Shown here: in pieces, positions 15,368 to 24,000 of the stretch | Position numbering within the stretch: the first letter of the stretch is position 1 | Layout: every line of letters starts with the position of its first letter | Source: a virus | IMG/VR virus record: IMGVR_UViG_3300033233_000001 | Span: 186,001 to 250,000 of that record | Length of the DNA stretch: 64,000 bases | Direction: 5' to 3' (one strand) | Notes under the pieces: generated by a model | What the model was told of the DNA's origin: nothing | Seen by the model: the letters and a program-made list of their open reading frames with translations, nothing else | Database searches by the model: none | Translations under genes and position numbers: made by a program

Positions 15368-16443
15368 GACGACACTCCAACACAGCTGAAAATCAGGTTC
15401 CGCCCATCCCGTCCATGCAGCGCGAGTCGCCCGGCCCGTACCTTCGCGGTCGCGAACGCCTCACCCTCTTCGCCGACAGCCTGCATGATCCACTTATCGA
15501 CGCCCCAGCCACTCATCATGGAGCACCAGGCGTCCAGCATCCGTGATCCAGAGCCCTTCTTCTTCTCGTGCGCCGAGATGAAGAACAGGACTCCGTACGG
15601 CGGCTCGCCGGCCTTGCGCTTGACGTAGCCGCTGATGTAGCCGTCACCCTTGACGTCGATGGTCGGGATGCCCCAGCGCTCGGCATGCGAGAACGGATCG
15701 ATGCGGCCGGTCATGCCAGTTTCAGTGGGCTTGCCGATGTGGACCTCGCAGACGTCAACCTCGCGCTGCTCGACGAGGATCGTGTACACCACGCCCTGGA
15801 CGTCTTCGTTCCATTCATACCGGCAGCGCTTGTCGAAGAAGCCCGCGAACGGGGGATCGTCGGTGCTGACGATCTCGCCGTCGGCGTAGCTGCCGCCGGC
15901 CTCTAGCTGGGCGAGGCACTGCGCGTAGACCTCGCGCGCACGCTCGTAGAACACATCGCGCTCTGGCGAGGCGCCGCCGGTCAGTGCCCTGATGTACGCC
16001 TCGGGGTCGCGCTGCGCGATGAGCTTGGTGGCCCAGGTCTGCGCCTGCTCTTTCAGTTGCTTTGACGCTTGTCGACTCGCCCGCTTCTGTCGCTGCTCGC
16101 CCCGGGCCTCGCGCTGCCCCAGCAGCTTCGCGAGTTCCACCTCGCGACCGAGCGTGCGGGCCGCCTTCGAGAGCAGGATGTTCGCGGTGTCGATCATCGA
16201 CTGCGACTTCCGGTCCCGCCAGTCGCCGAAAGACTTCTCCTGCTGCTTGAGCATCTGCTTGGAGAAGTGCCAGCGGAGCTTCCCCTCCTCGACGATGAAG
16301 TTCCCCCACGAATCGCGGTGGTAGCCCTTCGCAGACAGCCAAGCCGAGACGACCGGCTTTCCAGAGCCCAGCGTGACCTTCCGGCCGTCCCACGCGCGGA
16401 GGACCGCCTCGGCAACAGCCGTGTCGAGGGTGTCGGAAGACAT
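15364..16443 (-). CDS. hypothetical protein, possible GNAT-like C-terminus
   Basis: A 359-residue protein. The first 170 residues are helical and charged, with a KRASRQASKQLKEQAQ stretch near residue 118. Residues 260-350 have a beta strand (YGVLFFISAHEKKKGSGSRML) and a helix-strand order that loosely recalls GNAT acetyltransferases, but the acetyl-CoA loop is poor, so this is only a suggestion. Its start faces the hicB gene across an 11-bp inverted repeat. Confidence 0.65.
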   Translation of the reverse strand: MSSDTLDTAVAEAVLRAWDGRKVTLGSGKPVVSAWLSAKGYHRDSWGNFIVEEGKLRWHFSKQMLKQQEKSFGDWRDRKSQSMIDTANILLSKAARTLGREVELAKLLGQREARGEQRQKRASRQASKQLKEQAQTWATKLIAQRDPEAYIRALTGGASPERDVFYERAREVYAQCLAQLEAGGSYADGEIVSTDDPPFAGFFDKRCRYEWNEDVQGVVYTILVEQREVDVCEVHIGKPTETGMTGRIDPFSHAERWGIPTIDVKGDGYISGYVKRKAGEPPYGVLFFISAHEKKKGSGSRMLDAWCSMMSGWGVDKWIMQAVGEEGEAFATAKVRAGRLALHGRDGRNLIFSCVGVSS

Positions 16444-16450
16444 AGGGCGA

Positions 16451-16482
16451 GCCTAGCACGCCGGACCGCTCGCGTGCTAGGC
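16451..16482. promoter_or_regulatory. 11-bp inverted repeat between divergent genes (likely operator)
   Basis: GCCTAGCACGC and GCGTGCTAGGC with a 10-bp spacer fill the gap between the divergent starts at 16443 and 16493. Each arm places TAGGCT six to nine bases before one of the ATGs, so the arms may be back-to-back -10 elements or operator half-sites, perhaps for the HicB protein next to it. Confidence 0.6.
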
Positions 16483-16492
16483 TCCCCGGACC

Positions 16493-16774
16493 ATGAAGCG
16501 CAACAGCAGGGCGCCCAAGCGCACGAGCCGCCGGCAGGTGATCGATGTCGTGCTGACCCGTGACCCAGGGTCCGGCTGGTGGATCGGGTCCACGCCGACG
16601 CTCGCTGGGGCGTATGGGCAGGGCCGCACACAGGCCGCTGCGAAGCAGAACCTCATGGAAGCGGTCGAGGACCATCTCGAAACGTATCGCCTGCTCGGCG
16701 AGAAGCCGCCGCTCGTGCGTCGCGTGCACATGGAGCGAGTGGTTCGCAAAGCGTCGAACCGGGTAGTGTCCTAG
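16493..16774 (+). CDS. hicB: HicB-family antitoxin, KRTSR-tagged
   Basis: A 93-residue protein. After an N-terminal tag (MKRNSRAPKRTSRRQ) comes a HicB-type partial RNase-H fold: strand VIDVVLTRD, then GWWIGSTPTLAGAYGQGRT and a helix with AAAKQNLMEAVEDHLE. The same GAYGQGRT core occurs in the intact hicB at 34,960. A truncated hicA remnant lies 1.2 kb downstream, so the normal partner has been separated. Confidence 0.8.
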   Translation: MKRNSRAPKRTSRRQVIDVVLTRDPGSGWWIGSTPTLAGAYGQGRTQAAAKQNLMEAVEDHLETYRLLGEKPPLVRRVHMERVVRKASNRVVS

Positions 16775-17113
16775 ATGACTTTCCGTCGCACAAAAAGCCA
16801 ACGAACGCGGGAAGTGCAGCTTCCGCCTGGCCTGTACGACTGGTCGGCCTTCGAGGAGACGGTCCTGCTGCTACCGGGCGTGTCAGTTCGGGGCGGGCGC
16901 GGCCGGCTCGGTGTCGTTGAAGGCGCCGCACATCGAGCAGCGAAAGACCGTCCCGCGCACTTGATCCGCGAGCAGGCTCTTCGCGAGCTTGTGCCCACAG
17001 CTACCGCAGACCAGATCGTACGAGCCCTTCCCGACGTAGAACGGCGTGGCGTCCCCGTCGCTCCGCGAAAGCACCGCACGCGTGCCGTCAGGAGGCTGCG
17101 GAATGACGCGTAG
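16775..17113 (+). CDS. doubtful basic ORF after hicB
   Basis: The first 40 codons (MTFRRTKSQRTREVQ..., then LPPGLYDWSAFEETVLLLPG) look protein-like, but from 16,883 on the frame runs antisense to a better zinc-ribbon gene. The true 3' end is probably near 16,890, perhaps obscured by an indel. Confidence 0.3.
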   Translation: MTFRRTKSQRTREVQLPPGLYDWSAFEETVLLLPGVSVRGGRGRLGVVEGAAHRAAKDRPAHLIREQALRELVPTATADQIVRALPDVERRGVPVAPRKHRTRAVRRLRNDA

Positions 17114-17128
17114 CTTCTTCTTCGGCAT
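16883..17128 (-). CDS. zinc-ribbon protein
   Basis: Eighty-one residues from the ATG at 17128, preceded by an AGGCGGGG SD. CGSC (about residue 40) and CSMC (about 62) form a four-cysteine ribbon, and the N-terminus is basic (PKKKLRVIPQ). It lies inside the 12-bp inverted-repeat segment. Confidence 0.65.
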   Translation of the reverse strand: MPKKKLRVIPQPPDGTRAVLSRSDGDATPFYVGKGSYDLVCGSCGHKLAKSLLADQVRGTVFRCSMCGAFNDTEPAAPAPN

Positions 17129-17183
17129 CGCTGCCCCGCCTACGATCGACACGAGTTTCTGTCCAACGGAAACTCGTCGCTGT

Positions 17184-17474
17184 TCAGTGAAGCCGGCGGC
17201 GCTTCGGCTTCGACTTCGTCGTCGACGTGGCGGCGAGCCAGATCAGGCCGAGCGTGCCGGTGACACCGACGGCGATCGCCGCGACGCCGATCGCGTTCGG
17301 CCCGTGCGCCGTGATGGCGGGGGGCGTCATCGTCCATCGCACCATGTAGAGGTCGTCCCGCGGCGGAACGTGGACCGTGGCGGTCGGGCTGCGACCGCCG
17401 ATCAGATTCGGGTGGAATGGTTGGTCGCCGAGGCCGACGCGTGGATGGACGAAACGGGTAACGATGGTGCTCAC
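17184..17474 (-). CDS. single-pass membrane protein, basic C-terminus
   Basis: Ninety-six residues from a GTG with a GGAG SD. Near the N-terminus it has RVGLGD, resembling the GLG motif of the MSYR family. One hydrophobic span (AIGVAAIAVGVTGTLGLIWLA, about residues 62-82; 20+ residues) is followed by KSKPKRRRLH. This is the membrane-plus-basic-tail layout of the structural-type proteins further along. Confidence 0.65.
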   Translation of the reverse strand: MSTIVTRFVHPRVGLGDQPFHPNLIGGRSPTATVHVPPRDDLYMVRWTMTPPAITAHGPNAIGVAAIAVGVTGTLGLIWLAATSTTKSKPKRRRLH

Positions 17475-17589
17475 TGCGCACTCCGGGGCTGTGGGTGTCA
17501 CGGTGCTCGTCGCCGTCGGGTAGGTGGTACTGCCCGGCGTCGCATCGGCTCCGCGTGTCGGCCTCGCCGACCAACGCCGCTGAGGCGGC

Positions 17590-17913
17590 GTGAAGCCGCG
17601 GCCTGCGGACGCCGCTGAGGTCGCACGCCTTCTCGGATGCCTGCGCGATCTGCACGGCGTCCAGGGGCGTCACGTCGGGTCGGTACACGTTCACGAGACG
17701 TTCCGAGGGCAGACCGCGTGGGAGGGCGACGTGGAGGTGTTCGACGTGCAGGGGCATCCGCAGACGACACGCGGCTACGCGTGGCCGCACGAGACGGATG
17801 TCGGAGGTCGGCGCTACGTCGCCGTGCTCGAAATCCCGCCGGTCACATCGGCCGAGACGGCGGTGCGCGCGGCGATCGTGAAGGAAGCGCGCGCTCGTCG
17901 AACCGGCAACTGA
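17590..17913 (+). CDS. hypothetical protein
   Basis: One hundred and seven residues. The middle alternates strand-forming residues (GDVEVFDVQGHP, RYVAVLEIPPV), and a short helix with an Arg-rich end (KEARARRTGN) closes it. It lies within the inverted-repeat segment. Not recognised. Confidence 0.6.
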   Translation: MKPRPADAAEVARLLGCLRDLHGVQGRHVGSVHVHETFRGQTAWEGDVEVFDVQGHPQTTRGYAWPHETDVGGRRYVAVLEIPPVTSAETAVRAAIVKEARARRTGN

Positions 17914-17972
17914 GCAACGTTCGGGCCAGGACAGCGGCTTCACCGGCGCGACCGGCAATTTAGGACACTACC

Positions 17973-18083
17973 GTGAACCGTCGTGACTTGATCCGTCGCC
18001 TGCTGGTCAACGTGCCACGGCACAACACCATCAAGAAGCCGCTCGCGATGCAGCTGATTCGAGACGCCTGCGACGACCGGTAG
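17973..18083 (+). pseudogene. internally deleted hicA remnant
   Basis: A 36-codon GTG frame. Its start (NRRDLIRRLL) and its end (PRHNTIKKPLAMQLIRDAC) align with the N- and C-terminal parts of the intact HicA at 34,778-34,963 (KRVEVIRRI..., PRHREVSKHVSKQLIRDAC). The middle with the catalytic region (G...H-x-x-Y) is missing. The deletion removes the toxin active site and leaves the hicB at 16,493 without a functional partner. Confidence 0.6.
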
Positions 18084-18133
18084 CTGTTGGATCGATCTTG
18101 CGCGAAGCGGCTCCGCGCGCTAGAGACAGACCG

Positions 18134-18316
18134 ATGCCCGACGACGAGATCGTCCGCCTCCGAGCGGAAAACCTAGCCCTGCATCACGAGCGAGAGACGC
18201 TCATCGCCCTGGTGAAGCGCGCCAGCCGAGAGGTTCCCGGCGCCTTCAAGCGCGACCTGCTCGACGACCTCGACACTCTCCTCCGAGAGTCCACGGTCGG
18301 CAGGTCGCGGTCGTGA
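18134..18316 (+). CDS. short coiled-coil protein
   Basis: Sixty residues from the ATG at 18134. Residues 5-30 form a leucine-containing heptad pattern (IVRLRAENLALHHERETLIAL); the rest is helical and charged. It overlaps the DUF192 gene by four bases (GTGA). Confidence 0.6.
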   Translation: MPDDEIVRLRAENLALHHERETLIALVKRASREVPGAFKRDLLDDLDTLLRESTVGRSRS

Positions 18317-18705
18317 GAGCGGGCCCGCGCACCGCTTTTCTCCGCACGCCACATGGCAGCCTGCTCCACTGCGTCCTCGCCGAGACGCCAGAGCAGCGCG
18401 CGGTCGGCCTGAGCCGGGCGCACGAGGTCCCGCTGCACGGCATGCTCTTCGACTTCGGCGAGCCGGAGATCGTCAGCATGACGATGGCCGAGACCACCAT
18501 CCCGCTCGCGATGCTCTTCATCGACGAGAGCGGACGCGTCAGGCACGTCGTACCGCACGCAAGACCACACGATCCAGCGCCATACGACTGCCCGAGCCAT
18601 GTCCGCTGGGTACTAGAAACCAAGCCCGAGTACGTCGAGCGGCTCGGCGGTCTCATCGGCAAGTCGGTCGTGGTTTTCCTTCCCCACGGTCGCGCGGCGG
18701 CGTAG
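18313..18705 (+). CDS. DUF192 family protein
   Basis: One hundred and thirty residues from a GTG. It has the family core QRAVGLSRAHEVPLHGMLFD, followed by SMTMAETTIPLAMLFID and a final strand region. DUF192 proteins are small beta-barrels of unsettled function, usually secreted; this one lacks a signal peptide, so it is presumably intracellular or particle-borne. Confidence 0.75.
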   Translation: MRAGPRTAFLRTPHGSLLHCVLAETPEQRAVGLSRAHEVPLHGMLFDFGEPEIVSMTMAETTIPLAMLFIDESGRVRHVVPHARPHDPAPYDCPSHVRWVLETKPEYVERLGGLIGKSVVVFLPHGRAAA

Positions 18706-18715
18706 GATCTGTCGC

Positions 18716-18925
18716 ATGTCATCCCGACCCGAAGTCCACTTCCCGATGACCAGCGCGGTCGCGCAGAGTCAGTTTCTTCAGCAGCTTGCCCTGGCGATGG
18801 GCCTGCCGTCGAACGCGAGTGACGCGCAGATCCTCTCGCGCGCCACTGGCCTGTACAACACGATGGTGCTGATCGCCGCAGGCACGGCTGGCCAACCAGA
18901 AGCGATCATCGCGCTCACCAGCTGA
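18716..18925 (+). CDS. small protein, unknown function
   Basis: Sixty-nine residues, neutral, Ala/Leu/Ser-rich (AQSQFLQQLALAMGL), likely two helices. TAGGAT stands seven bases before its ATG, the same spacing as before the gene at 20657. Not recognised. Confidence 0.6.
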   Translation: MSSRPEVHFPMTSAVAQSQFLQQLALAMGLPSNASDAQILSRATGLYNTMVLIAAGTAGQPEAIIALTS

Positions 18926-18939
18926 GGCTTTCGCGTGCT

Positions 18940-19170
18940 ATGTCTTGCCACGTAAAAACGGATGCTCCGATCCTTCCACTCGGAGACGAGGCCAGCCGCT
19001 TCGAGAGCGTCGACGAGGCGACGCTCGAAGAGGTGCCGTGCGCAGCATGCCACGGCGCCGGCTGGGGCATGCGGGACCTCTTCAACGGCGGCGACATCGA
19101 GGCCGCCGAGTGCGAGGCGTGCCGCGGGAGCGGGAAGAGCTACCAGTCGCCGACGCCCTCGTCGACGTAG
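18940..19170 (+). CDS. DnaJ-type zinc-centre protein
   Basis: Seventy-six residues with CAACHGAGW (about 34-42) and CEACRGSGKS (about 58-67): two CxxCxGxG motifs make one DnaJ-type zinc centre. No J-domain is attached; a J-domain protein is encoded separately at 19,951. The last 31 bases overlap the convergent gene at 19,140. Confidence 0.7.
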   Translation: MSCHVKTDAPILPLGDEASRFESVDEATLEEVPCAACHGAGWGMRDLFNGGDIEAAECEACRGSGKSYQSPTPSST

Positions 19171-19478
19171 TTGCCGATGCCGTGCAGCGGCGTCGGCGGC
19201 ACGAGGCCGAGGCCAGCGCGCTCCATACAGCGATCGTAGGTCCACTTGGCGAAGTGACGTGCCGAGTCCGTAATCTCGAAGTCGCTCCAACCAGAGAAGT
19301 CACGCAGGCTAGCCACTATCCTTTCGTACGCGCGCTGCGATTCCTTTTCGCACTCTGCCTTGTGGCGTGCTCGGACGTCGTCCAACGTCCTCGTGGTCGG
19401 TGAAAGACCAGCGCTCCTCGGCAAAAATCCACGACCTCGCCGCTCAGCCGTCTGTCTCATGCTCATCACGCTTCTCAT
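19140..19478 (-). CDS. hypothetical protein with C-terminal GIGNYV motif
   Basis: One hundred and twelve residues from the ATG at 19478, five bases after an AGGGGAAG SD. Mostly helical and charged (RARHKAECEKESQRAYERI). It ends LHGIGNYVDEGVGDW; the GIGNYV...W ending is shared with the proteins at 59,645 and 61,510. Confidence 0.7.
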   Translation of the reverse strand: MRSVMSMRQTAERRGRGFLPRSAGLSPTTRTLDDVRARHKAECEKESQRAYERIVASLRDFSGWSDFEITDSARHFAKWTYDRCMERAGLGLVPPTPLHGIGNYVDEGVGDW

Positions 19479-19570
19479 AAAGACTTCCCCTCGCTCCGCC
19501 CGCCTCGGTGCCCAATCCGCAGCATCCCGAGCGTACGCCACCCCCCCCCAGTGGCGAGGTCAAGCCGTTC

Positions 19571-19954
19571 TCAGTCGAGCCTGAAGCCCAGCATCGAGAG
19601 CGCGAAGGTCACGACTTCCCGCGCCGACTTCTCGCCCTCGGCCGCCCGCTGGCTCATGAGGCGCAGGAACGTGTAGAGCACTTCCAGGTCCCGAAAGATC
19701 ACCCGCACGTGTCCGTCCTGGTGCATCGCGATGATGCGGTCTTCCGCGAAGCAGAACTCCAACAGACACCGCGCCGCCTCTCGACCAACGACCCGAACAT
19801 CCTCGTCGTCATCGAGCGGCAACGTGAACATGTCCGGCGGCGGACAGAGCGCGCTGTCACCATGCTCCATGTAGAACCAGACCTGGCGTACGAACGTCGC
19901 GTAGGCCGGAAGCTCGCCAGCCTTCAACGGAAAGAGGAGCGCGCTGTCCATCAC
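19571..19954 (-). CDS. hypothetical protein
   Basis: One hundred and twenty-seven residues, mostly helical, with [12 protein letters not shown] and [16 protein letters not shown] amphipathic segments and an acidic loop (PLDDDEDV). The start overlaps the stop of the J-domain gene upstream. Function unknown. Confidence 0.7.
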   Translation of the reverse strand: MMDSALLFPLKAGELPAYATFVRQVWFYMEHGDSALCPPPDMFTLPLDDDEDVRVVGREAARCLLEFCFAEDRIIAMHQDGHVRVIFRDLEVLYTFLRLMSQRAAEGEKSAREVVTFALSMLGFRLD

Positions 19955-20565
19955 CCAGCCGCTTTCCGTACGCTGAGCATCGCATCGCGAGCACGCGTGA
20001 TCTCCTCGAAGCGAGCGCGTGCCCGCTCCTTCACCCCGTCAGGTGAGCCAGGCGGCACCATGTCCGGATGGCACTCATGCGCGAGCTTGCGGTACGCCTT
20101 CTTGATCTCGTCCTCCGAAGCGTCGATCGAGATGCCAAGCACCTCGTACGGACGAGGCCCGAACGGCATCCCTGAAGCCGCTTGCTGCGCGGCCTGAGCC
20201 GCCCGCCGAGCGCCGGCTTGCGCGGCCGTTTGAGCGGCCTGACGCGCCTGCTCTTTGGCGCGCTCGCGGAGCTTCGCGGCACCGGCATCCCAGAGAAACT
20301 TGTAGCACTTCTTGCAGGTGCCGTGGCCGTTCGTCGGGTGGACCTGCTCCATCTCGCTGATGGAGAACTGCCGCTGGCACGGAGCGCACGTGAAGGTCGA
20401 CTGAAGGTACTCGGGCGGCAAGGCAGCGATGCTCGTCTGGTTGAAGCGCTGGGCGGCCCGGAAGCCGCCCTGCTCGATGAACTCGAAGCCGCGGTCGACG
20501 AGATGCTCGACGCCGGTCTCCATCACGTCGCCGAGGATGTCTTCGATCCGCTTCTGCCTGGGCAT
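19951..20565 (-). CDS. zinc-ribbon/J-domain protein
   Basis: A 204-residue protein from the ATG at 20565. Middle cysteines CAPC and CKKC (about residues 58 and 82) form a zinc ribbon, an Ala/Gln-rich helix follows, and the last 65 residues are a J-domain with helix II/III and the HPD loop (AHECHPDM). J-domains activate DnaK/Hsp70; host DnaK is the likely partner. The J-domain is at the C-terminus, the reverse of classical DnaJ. Confidence 0.8.
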   Translation of the reverse strand: MPRQKRIEDILGDVMETGVEHLVDRGFEFIEQGGFRAAQRFNQTSIAALPPEYLQSTFTCAPCQRQFSISEMEQVHPTNGHGTCKKCYKFLWDAGAAKLRERAKEQARQAAQTAAQAGARRAAQAAQQAASGMPFGPRPYEVLGISIDASEDEIKKAYRKLAHECHPDMVPPGSPDGVKERARARFEEITRARDAMLSVRKAAG

Positions 20566-20586
20566 GCTCCTGGTATCGCCGAATTC

Positions 20587-20603
20587 GGGTCCGAGGTCAA
20601 CGG
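20587..20603. repeat. 17-bp direct repeat, copy 1
   Basis: GGGTCCGAGGTCAACGG recurs exactly at 21047-21063. On the minus strand this copy supplies TTGACC, about 18 bases upstream of an ATACCA box before the J-domain gene, so this one may be a promoter; the second copy has no gene behind it. Confidence 0.5.
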
Positions 20604-20620
20604 GAAGGGACTGGCCGGCG

Positions 20621-20649
20621 CTTGCAAACGGGGGGGGGCCTGATAGGAT
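20621..20649 (+). promoter_or_regulatory. possible promoter with G9 in the spacer
   Basis: TTGCAA (20622-20627), 16-nt spacer with nine consecutive G, TAGGAT (20644-20649), seven bases before the ATG at 20657. A homopolymer in the spacer could allow phase variation, or may simply be error-prone in sequencing. Confidence 0.4.
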
Positions 20650-20656
20650 TTCGGCC

Positions 20657-21004
20657 ATGTCATACTCAGGACTCGGACAGGTCGATTCGGTTCCGGCAGG
20701 CGTGCGCGAGGCTGCGCTCGCGTCACTGCGAGCGGAGGGCCTCCCGGCTCCGGCGCCGGAGGACTTCGCCGCTGCGCGACGAGCGTATGATCAGGGCGTG
20801 GCTCCAAGCCCAGGCTGGACGCCGACACGGCTGGCAGAACGCGGCGCGCAGCTGTACGCACAAACACTACGCGGCGCGGCGATGAATCGACTGCCAGGTC
20901 CGTTTCTGGGCGGCGTCAGTCCGTGGTTTTGGCCGCTGCTCGGCGTGTGTGTCGCAGTGCCCGTCGCGGGCTACGCATACTATCGGCAGCGACGGGCTGG
21001 CTAA
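20657..21004 (+). CDS. MSY-GLG membrane protein
   Basis: One hundred and fifteen residues starting [10 protein letters not shown], a short form of the MSYR...GLG signature. An Ala/Arg-rich soluble middle is followed by one membrane segment ([20 protein letters not shown], about 92-111) and a short basic tail (RQRRAG). It is the only member of the family on the plus strand. Confidence 0.75.
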   Translation: MSYSGLGQVDSVPAGVREAALASLRAEGLPAPAPEDFAAARRAYDQGVAPSPGWTPTRLAERGAQLYAQTLRGAAMNRLPGPFLGGVSPWFWPLLGVCVAVPVAGYAYYRQRRAG

Positions 21005-21046
21005 GCGGACTGCGCGAAGCGCTCGCCACACTCTGCGGTGGGTCTA

Positions 21047-21063
21047 GGGTCCGAGGTCAACGG
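21047..21063. repeat. 17-bp direct repeat, copy 2
   Basis: Exact copy of 20587-20603, lying in the 76-bp gap between the convergent genes at 20657 and 21081. No ORF uses it. Confidence 0.5.
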
Positions 21064-24000
21064 AAAGGCGAACCTACGTGCTACTGGAAGCCGCGCATAA
21101 GATGCGAGAGCAAGACGTACGTTCCGGCGCCGACTCCGGCACCAACCGCTGCCCCGCCGAGTCTCGACTTCGAGTGCGCCCCGGCGGCTCCTGCGAGGAC
21201 ACTAGTGAAGGCGATGAAAGGCAGCATGGGATACCGCTGGCCTATCCAGGCCCATCCCGCCGCCGGAGGCGGAACGTAGTTCGTTTGCACCTGCATGCCG
21301 ATGGGAGGCGCCGCGACTAGACGAACGGCACCGCACGGACCGCCGGTCGGCGTGTACATATACCCGGCCGGAGCAGGCGCGCGCGGCGCCTCCGACGGGC
21401 ATGGCATACAATACGCCTCGGCAGCTGTATGCCCGGGAACGAACATCGTGCCCGACGAACAGTCGGCCTGACTCGTCGGGACAGTCGCTGCTGGCACGAT
21501 TCCGAGCGACGTTCGATAGCACGTTCGATAGCTCATCGCCTTCTCTTTCGTCGCCTGCGGTTCATCGTGAGCATCACGCCCGGCCGAACACCGCCGTAGC
21601 CGTACTGCATGCCGTAGCTTCCGCCGCCGAGCATCGGCGTCGGGTACTTGTACGCGAGCCAGCCAAGGCCGCCGAGGACAGCAAACGTGCCGATCCCGAT
21701 GCCGTACTTCCAGGCGTCCGAAAGCTCCGACATGCTGGCGGTCGGCACCGTCTCGGTACGCGTGACCGTCGTGATCGTGGACTGCCCGAGGCCGCGATAG
21801 CTCATCGGTGACCTCGGCCGCCGCGCAGCATTTCCTTGGTCCACAGGCGGTTCTGGCCGACAGCGCTGCCGACCACGAGGGCAATGACGCCGCCGATGAT
21901 GCCGGTCCACATGACCGCATCCGGAAGGCCGAGACCACGGGTCGCAGAGGGAACCTGACCGAGAGCAACGGGCAACGGCGTGTTCGTCATCTGACGAGCG
22001 AGCGAGGTCCCAGTGTACCAAGACGTGTTCGATCGTACCGCGTCCCATCCGGCAGCGTGTTGCATGCGCGCGACCATCAGGCCTTTCATCGCCGTGCCCA
22101 TCTCCGTCGAGCCACCTGGCGTCATCATGTCCAGATAACGCTCGTGCGGTGTCCTCCGGTCCATCCGGTAGAGACGTGCCATGAGAGCATCGAGGTAGTC
22201 GTTCGGGCGCATCGTGGCGTCAAGGCGGTAGGATCTGCGCGATTGCAGAGAGCTTCAGCCCGTTCCCCGCGCCGCCGCCGGTGTTGTCCGCGACGAGGTC
22301 GAGCACGTCGCCGCTGGCGAAGGCCACGGCCACCGCGGACACCTGCTGTGCGAGCGAGCCGGCGGGCACGGTGACGGTCATTCCCGTCGGCGCCGCGTTC
22401 TTGAAGATCGTGAGCACCGTGTCGGTCGTAAGCGTGCTGAACACCGGCTGCACCGTGATCTTGCTGAGTGTGCACGCCGGCATCGGATAGGCGACGGACC
22501 CGTGGATCGAGTCGCTGGCATTCTCGCTCAACGAGTCGGTAATCACGACAAGTACCTGCAAGACGTTATCGCCCTGGAACTGTCCAGAGAACTTCAGCAA
22601 GCTCGGCACAGCGCCGACAGCTGCAATCGCAACCCAGACAGCCGCGCCGGGCGTCGGGTCCGTACAGACGTACAAGGACGCCACGTCAACGACCCAGGCA
22701 AGATCGCCAGCCTGAATCTCAGACGTATACCCGCCATCCGTGAACGCCGCGGTGTTTGGCAGCTGCGCAGCGGTATTCCATTGTCCCCACCAGTGGTGAA
22801 AACGCCATGGCGCGACGGGTCTTTGGCCTGCAATGAACGTCATGGTCCCTAGCGCTTTCTACGCCTACGATTCTTCCGTGCCCGGCGCCGGCCGCGGTTG
22901 TTCGCAAGGCTCGTGCTCTGATGCTTCTCGGCCATGAGACCGCCGAGCACGGCAAGACCGAAGACGCCAGCGGCGACTACCCCGAGCGCCGCGATCGGAC
23001 TCATTGGCGTCGCTGCCTGGCCGAGGCCACCAAGCTGACGACGGCCGGGTCTCCACCCGGCGTGGCCCATCCGAAGAGCAGGGCTGACGTGCGTCACTCT
23101 GGACGCCGATCCGCCCAACCGACGAGCGCAGTACGCCTGTCCTCTGTTCTTCAGCATGGCGCGCGCCTGAGGCTCGGAGAGCATAATCCCGTCGAGCCGG
23201 AGGTTGCGCAGCACTCCACGAATCTCCGAGGTATACCCCTCGAAGTTGCGTCGTACGGCATGGCACAGGTGGGCTGCACCGTAGGCCCGAACCCACCACA
23301 GCACCAACAGTTCGGCAGGCGACCTGGTTTCGCCCACCGCGTACATGTCCTGCCCCATGCCGTACATTTGAACCTCCTACATCACGACGAGCGAGCCGAG
23401 CCCGGAGACGGCCGGCGGCGGCACAGGCGTCGCGACGACAGGCGGCGGAGCCGACGGAAGCATCACCGGCATCGCGTGCTGCCGGCCCTGCCACCAGCGG
23501 TAGGCGAGGTAGCCGCCGCCCGCGAGAAGGAGCCACGTCATCGTGTCCGGGTTCCGACGAAGACGATGGTGCCCGCGGTTCCGACGGACGCTCTTGCCGC
23601 TCTTGCTGCTGCGCTTCTTGCTGTGACGCTTCCTGCTGGCCATGTGCTCTCTCCTGTTCGTTACTGCCTTCGACCGTGGCTTGCGACCGTGTCGCCAGCC
23701 TTCCTGCTGTTCCAGTGCCTCGCTGTTGTTGACGAAGTCGTCCGCCGTCAGGCGCGCTCGAACGCCCCCAGGCAGCGAGATCGAGTAGACATGGGCGCCG
23801 GACCCCTTCCGGCTCTCGGACGCGACCATGCCGTTCTTGCCGCGGTGCTTGCCGCCGATGATGGTCACGCTGTCACCGACGTAGGTGATGAAGCTGCGGC
23901 GCGGCGTCGTCACACGCGGCCTCCAAGCGACTGCATGTCGCCTTCGTACTGCCCGTGATCGTAGTTGCCGATACCGACGACATCGCGCATCGGCCCAATG

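Larger units (their letters stand above)
16762..17972. repeat. segment flanked by a perfect 12-bp inverted repeat
   Basis: GGTAGTGTCCTA (16762-16773, the last codons of hicB) and its exact reverse complement (17961-17972, directly before the hicA remnant) bracket about 1.19 kb with three or four small genes. No transposase is inside. It may be an inserted or inverted segment that split hicB from hicA. Confidence 0.6.
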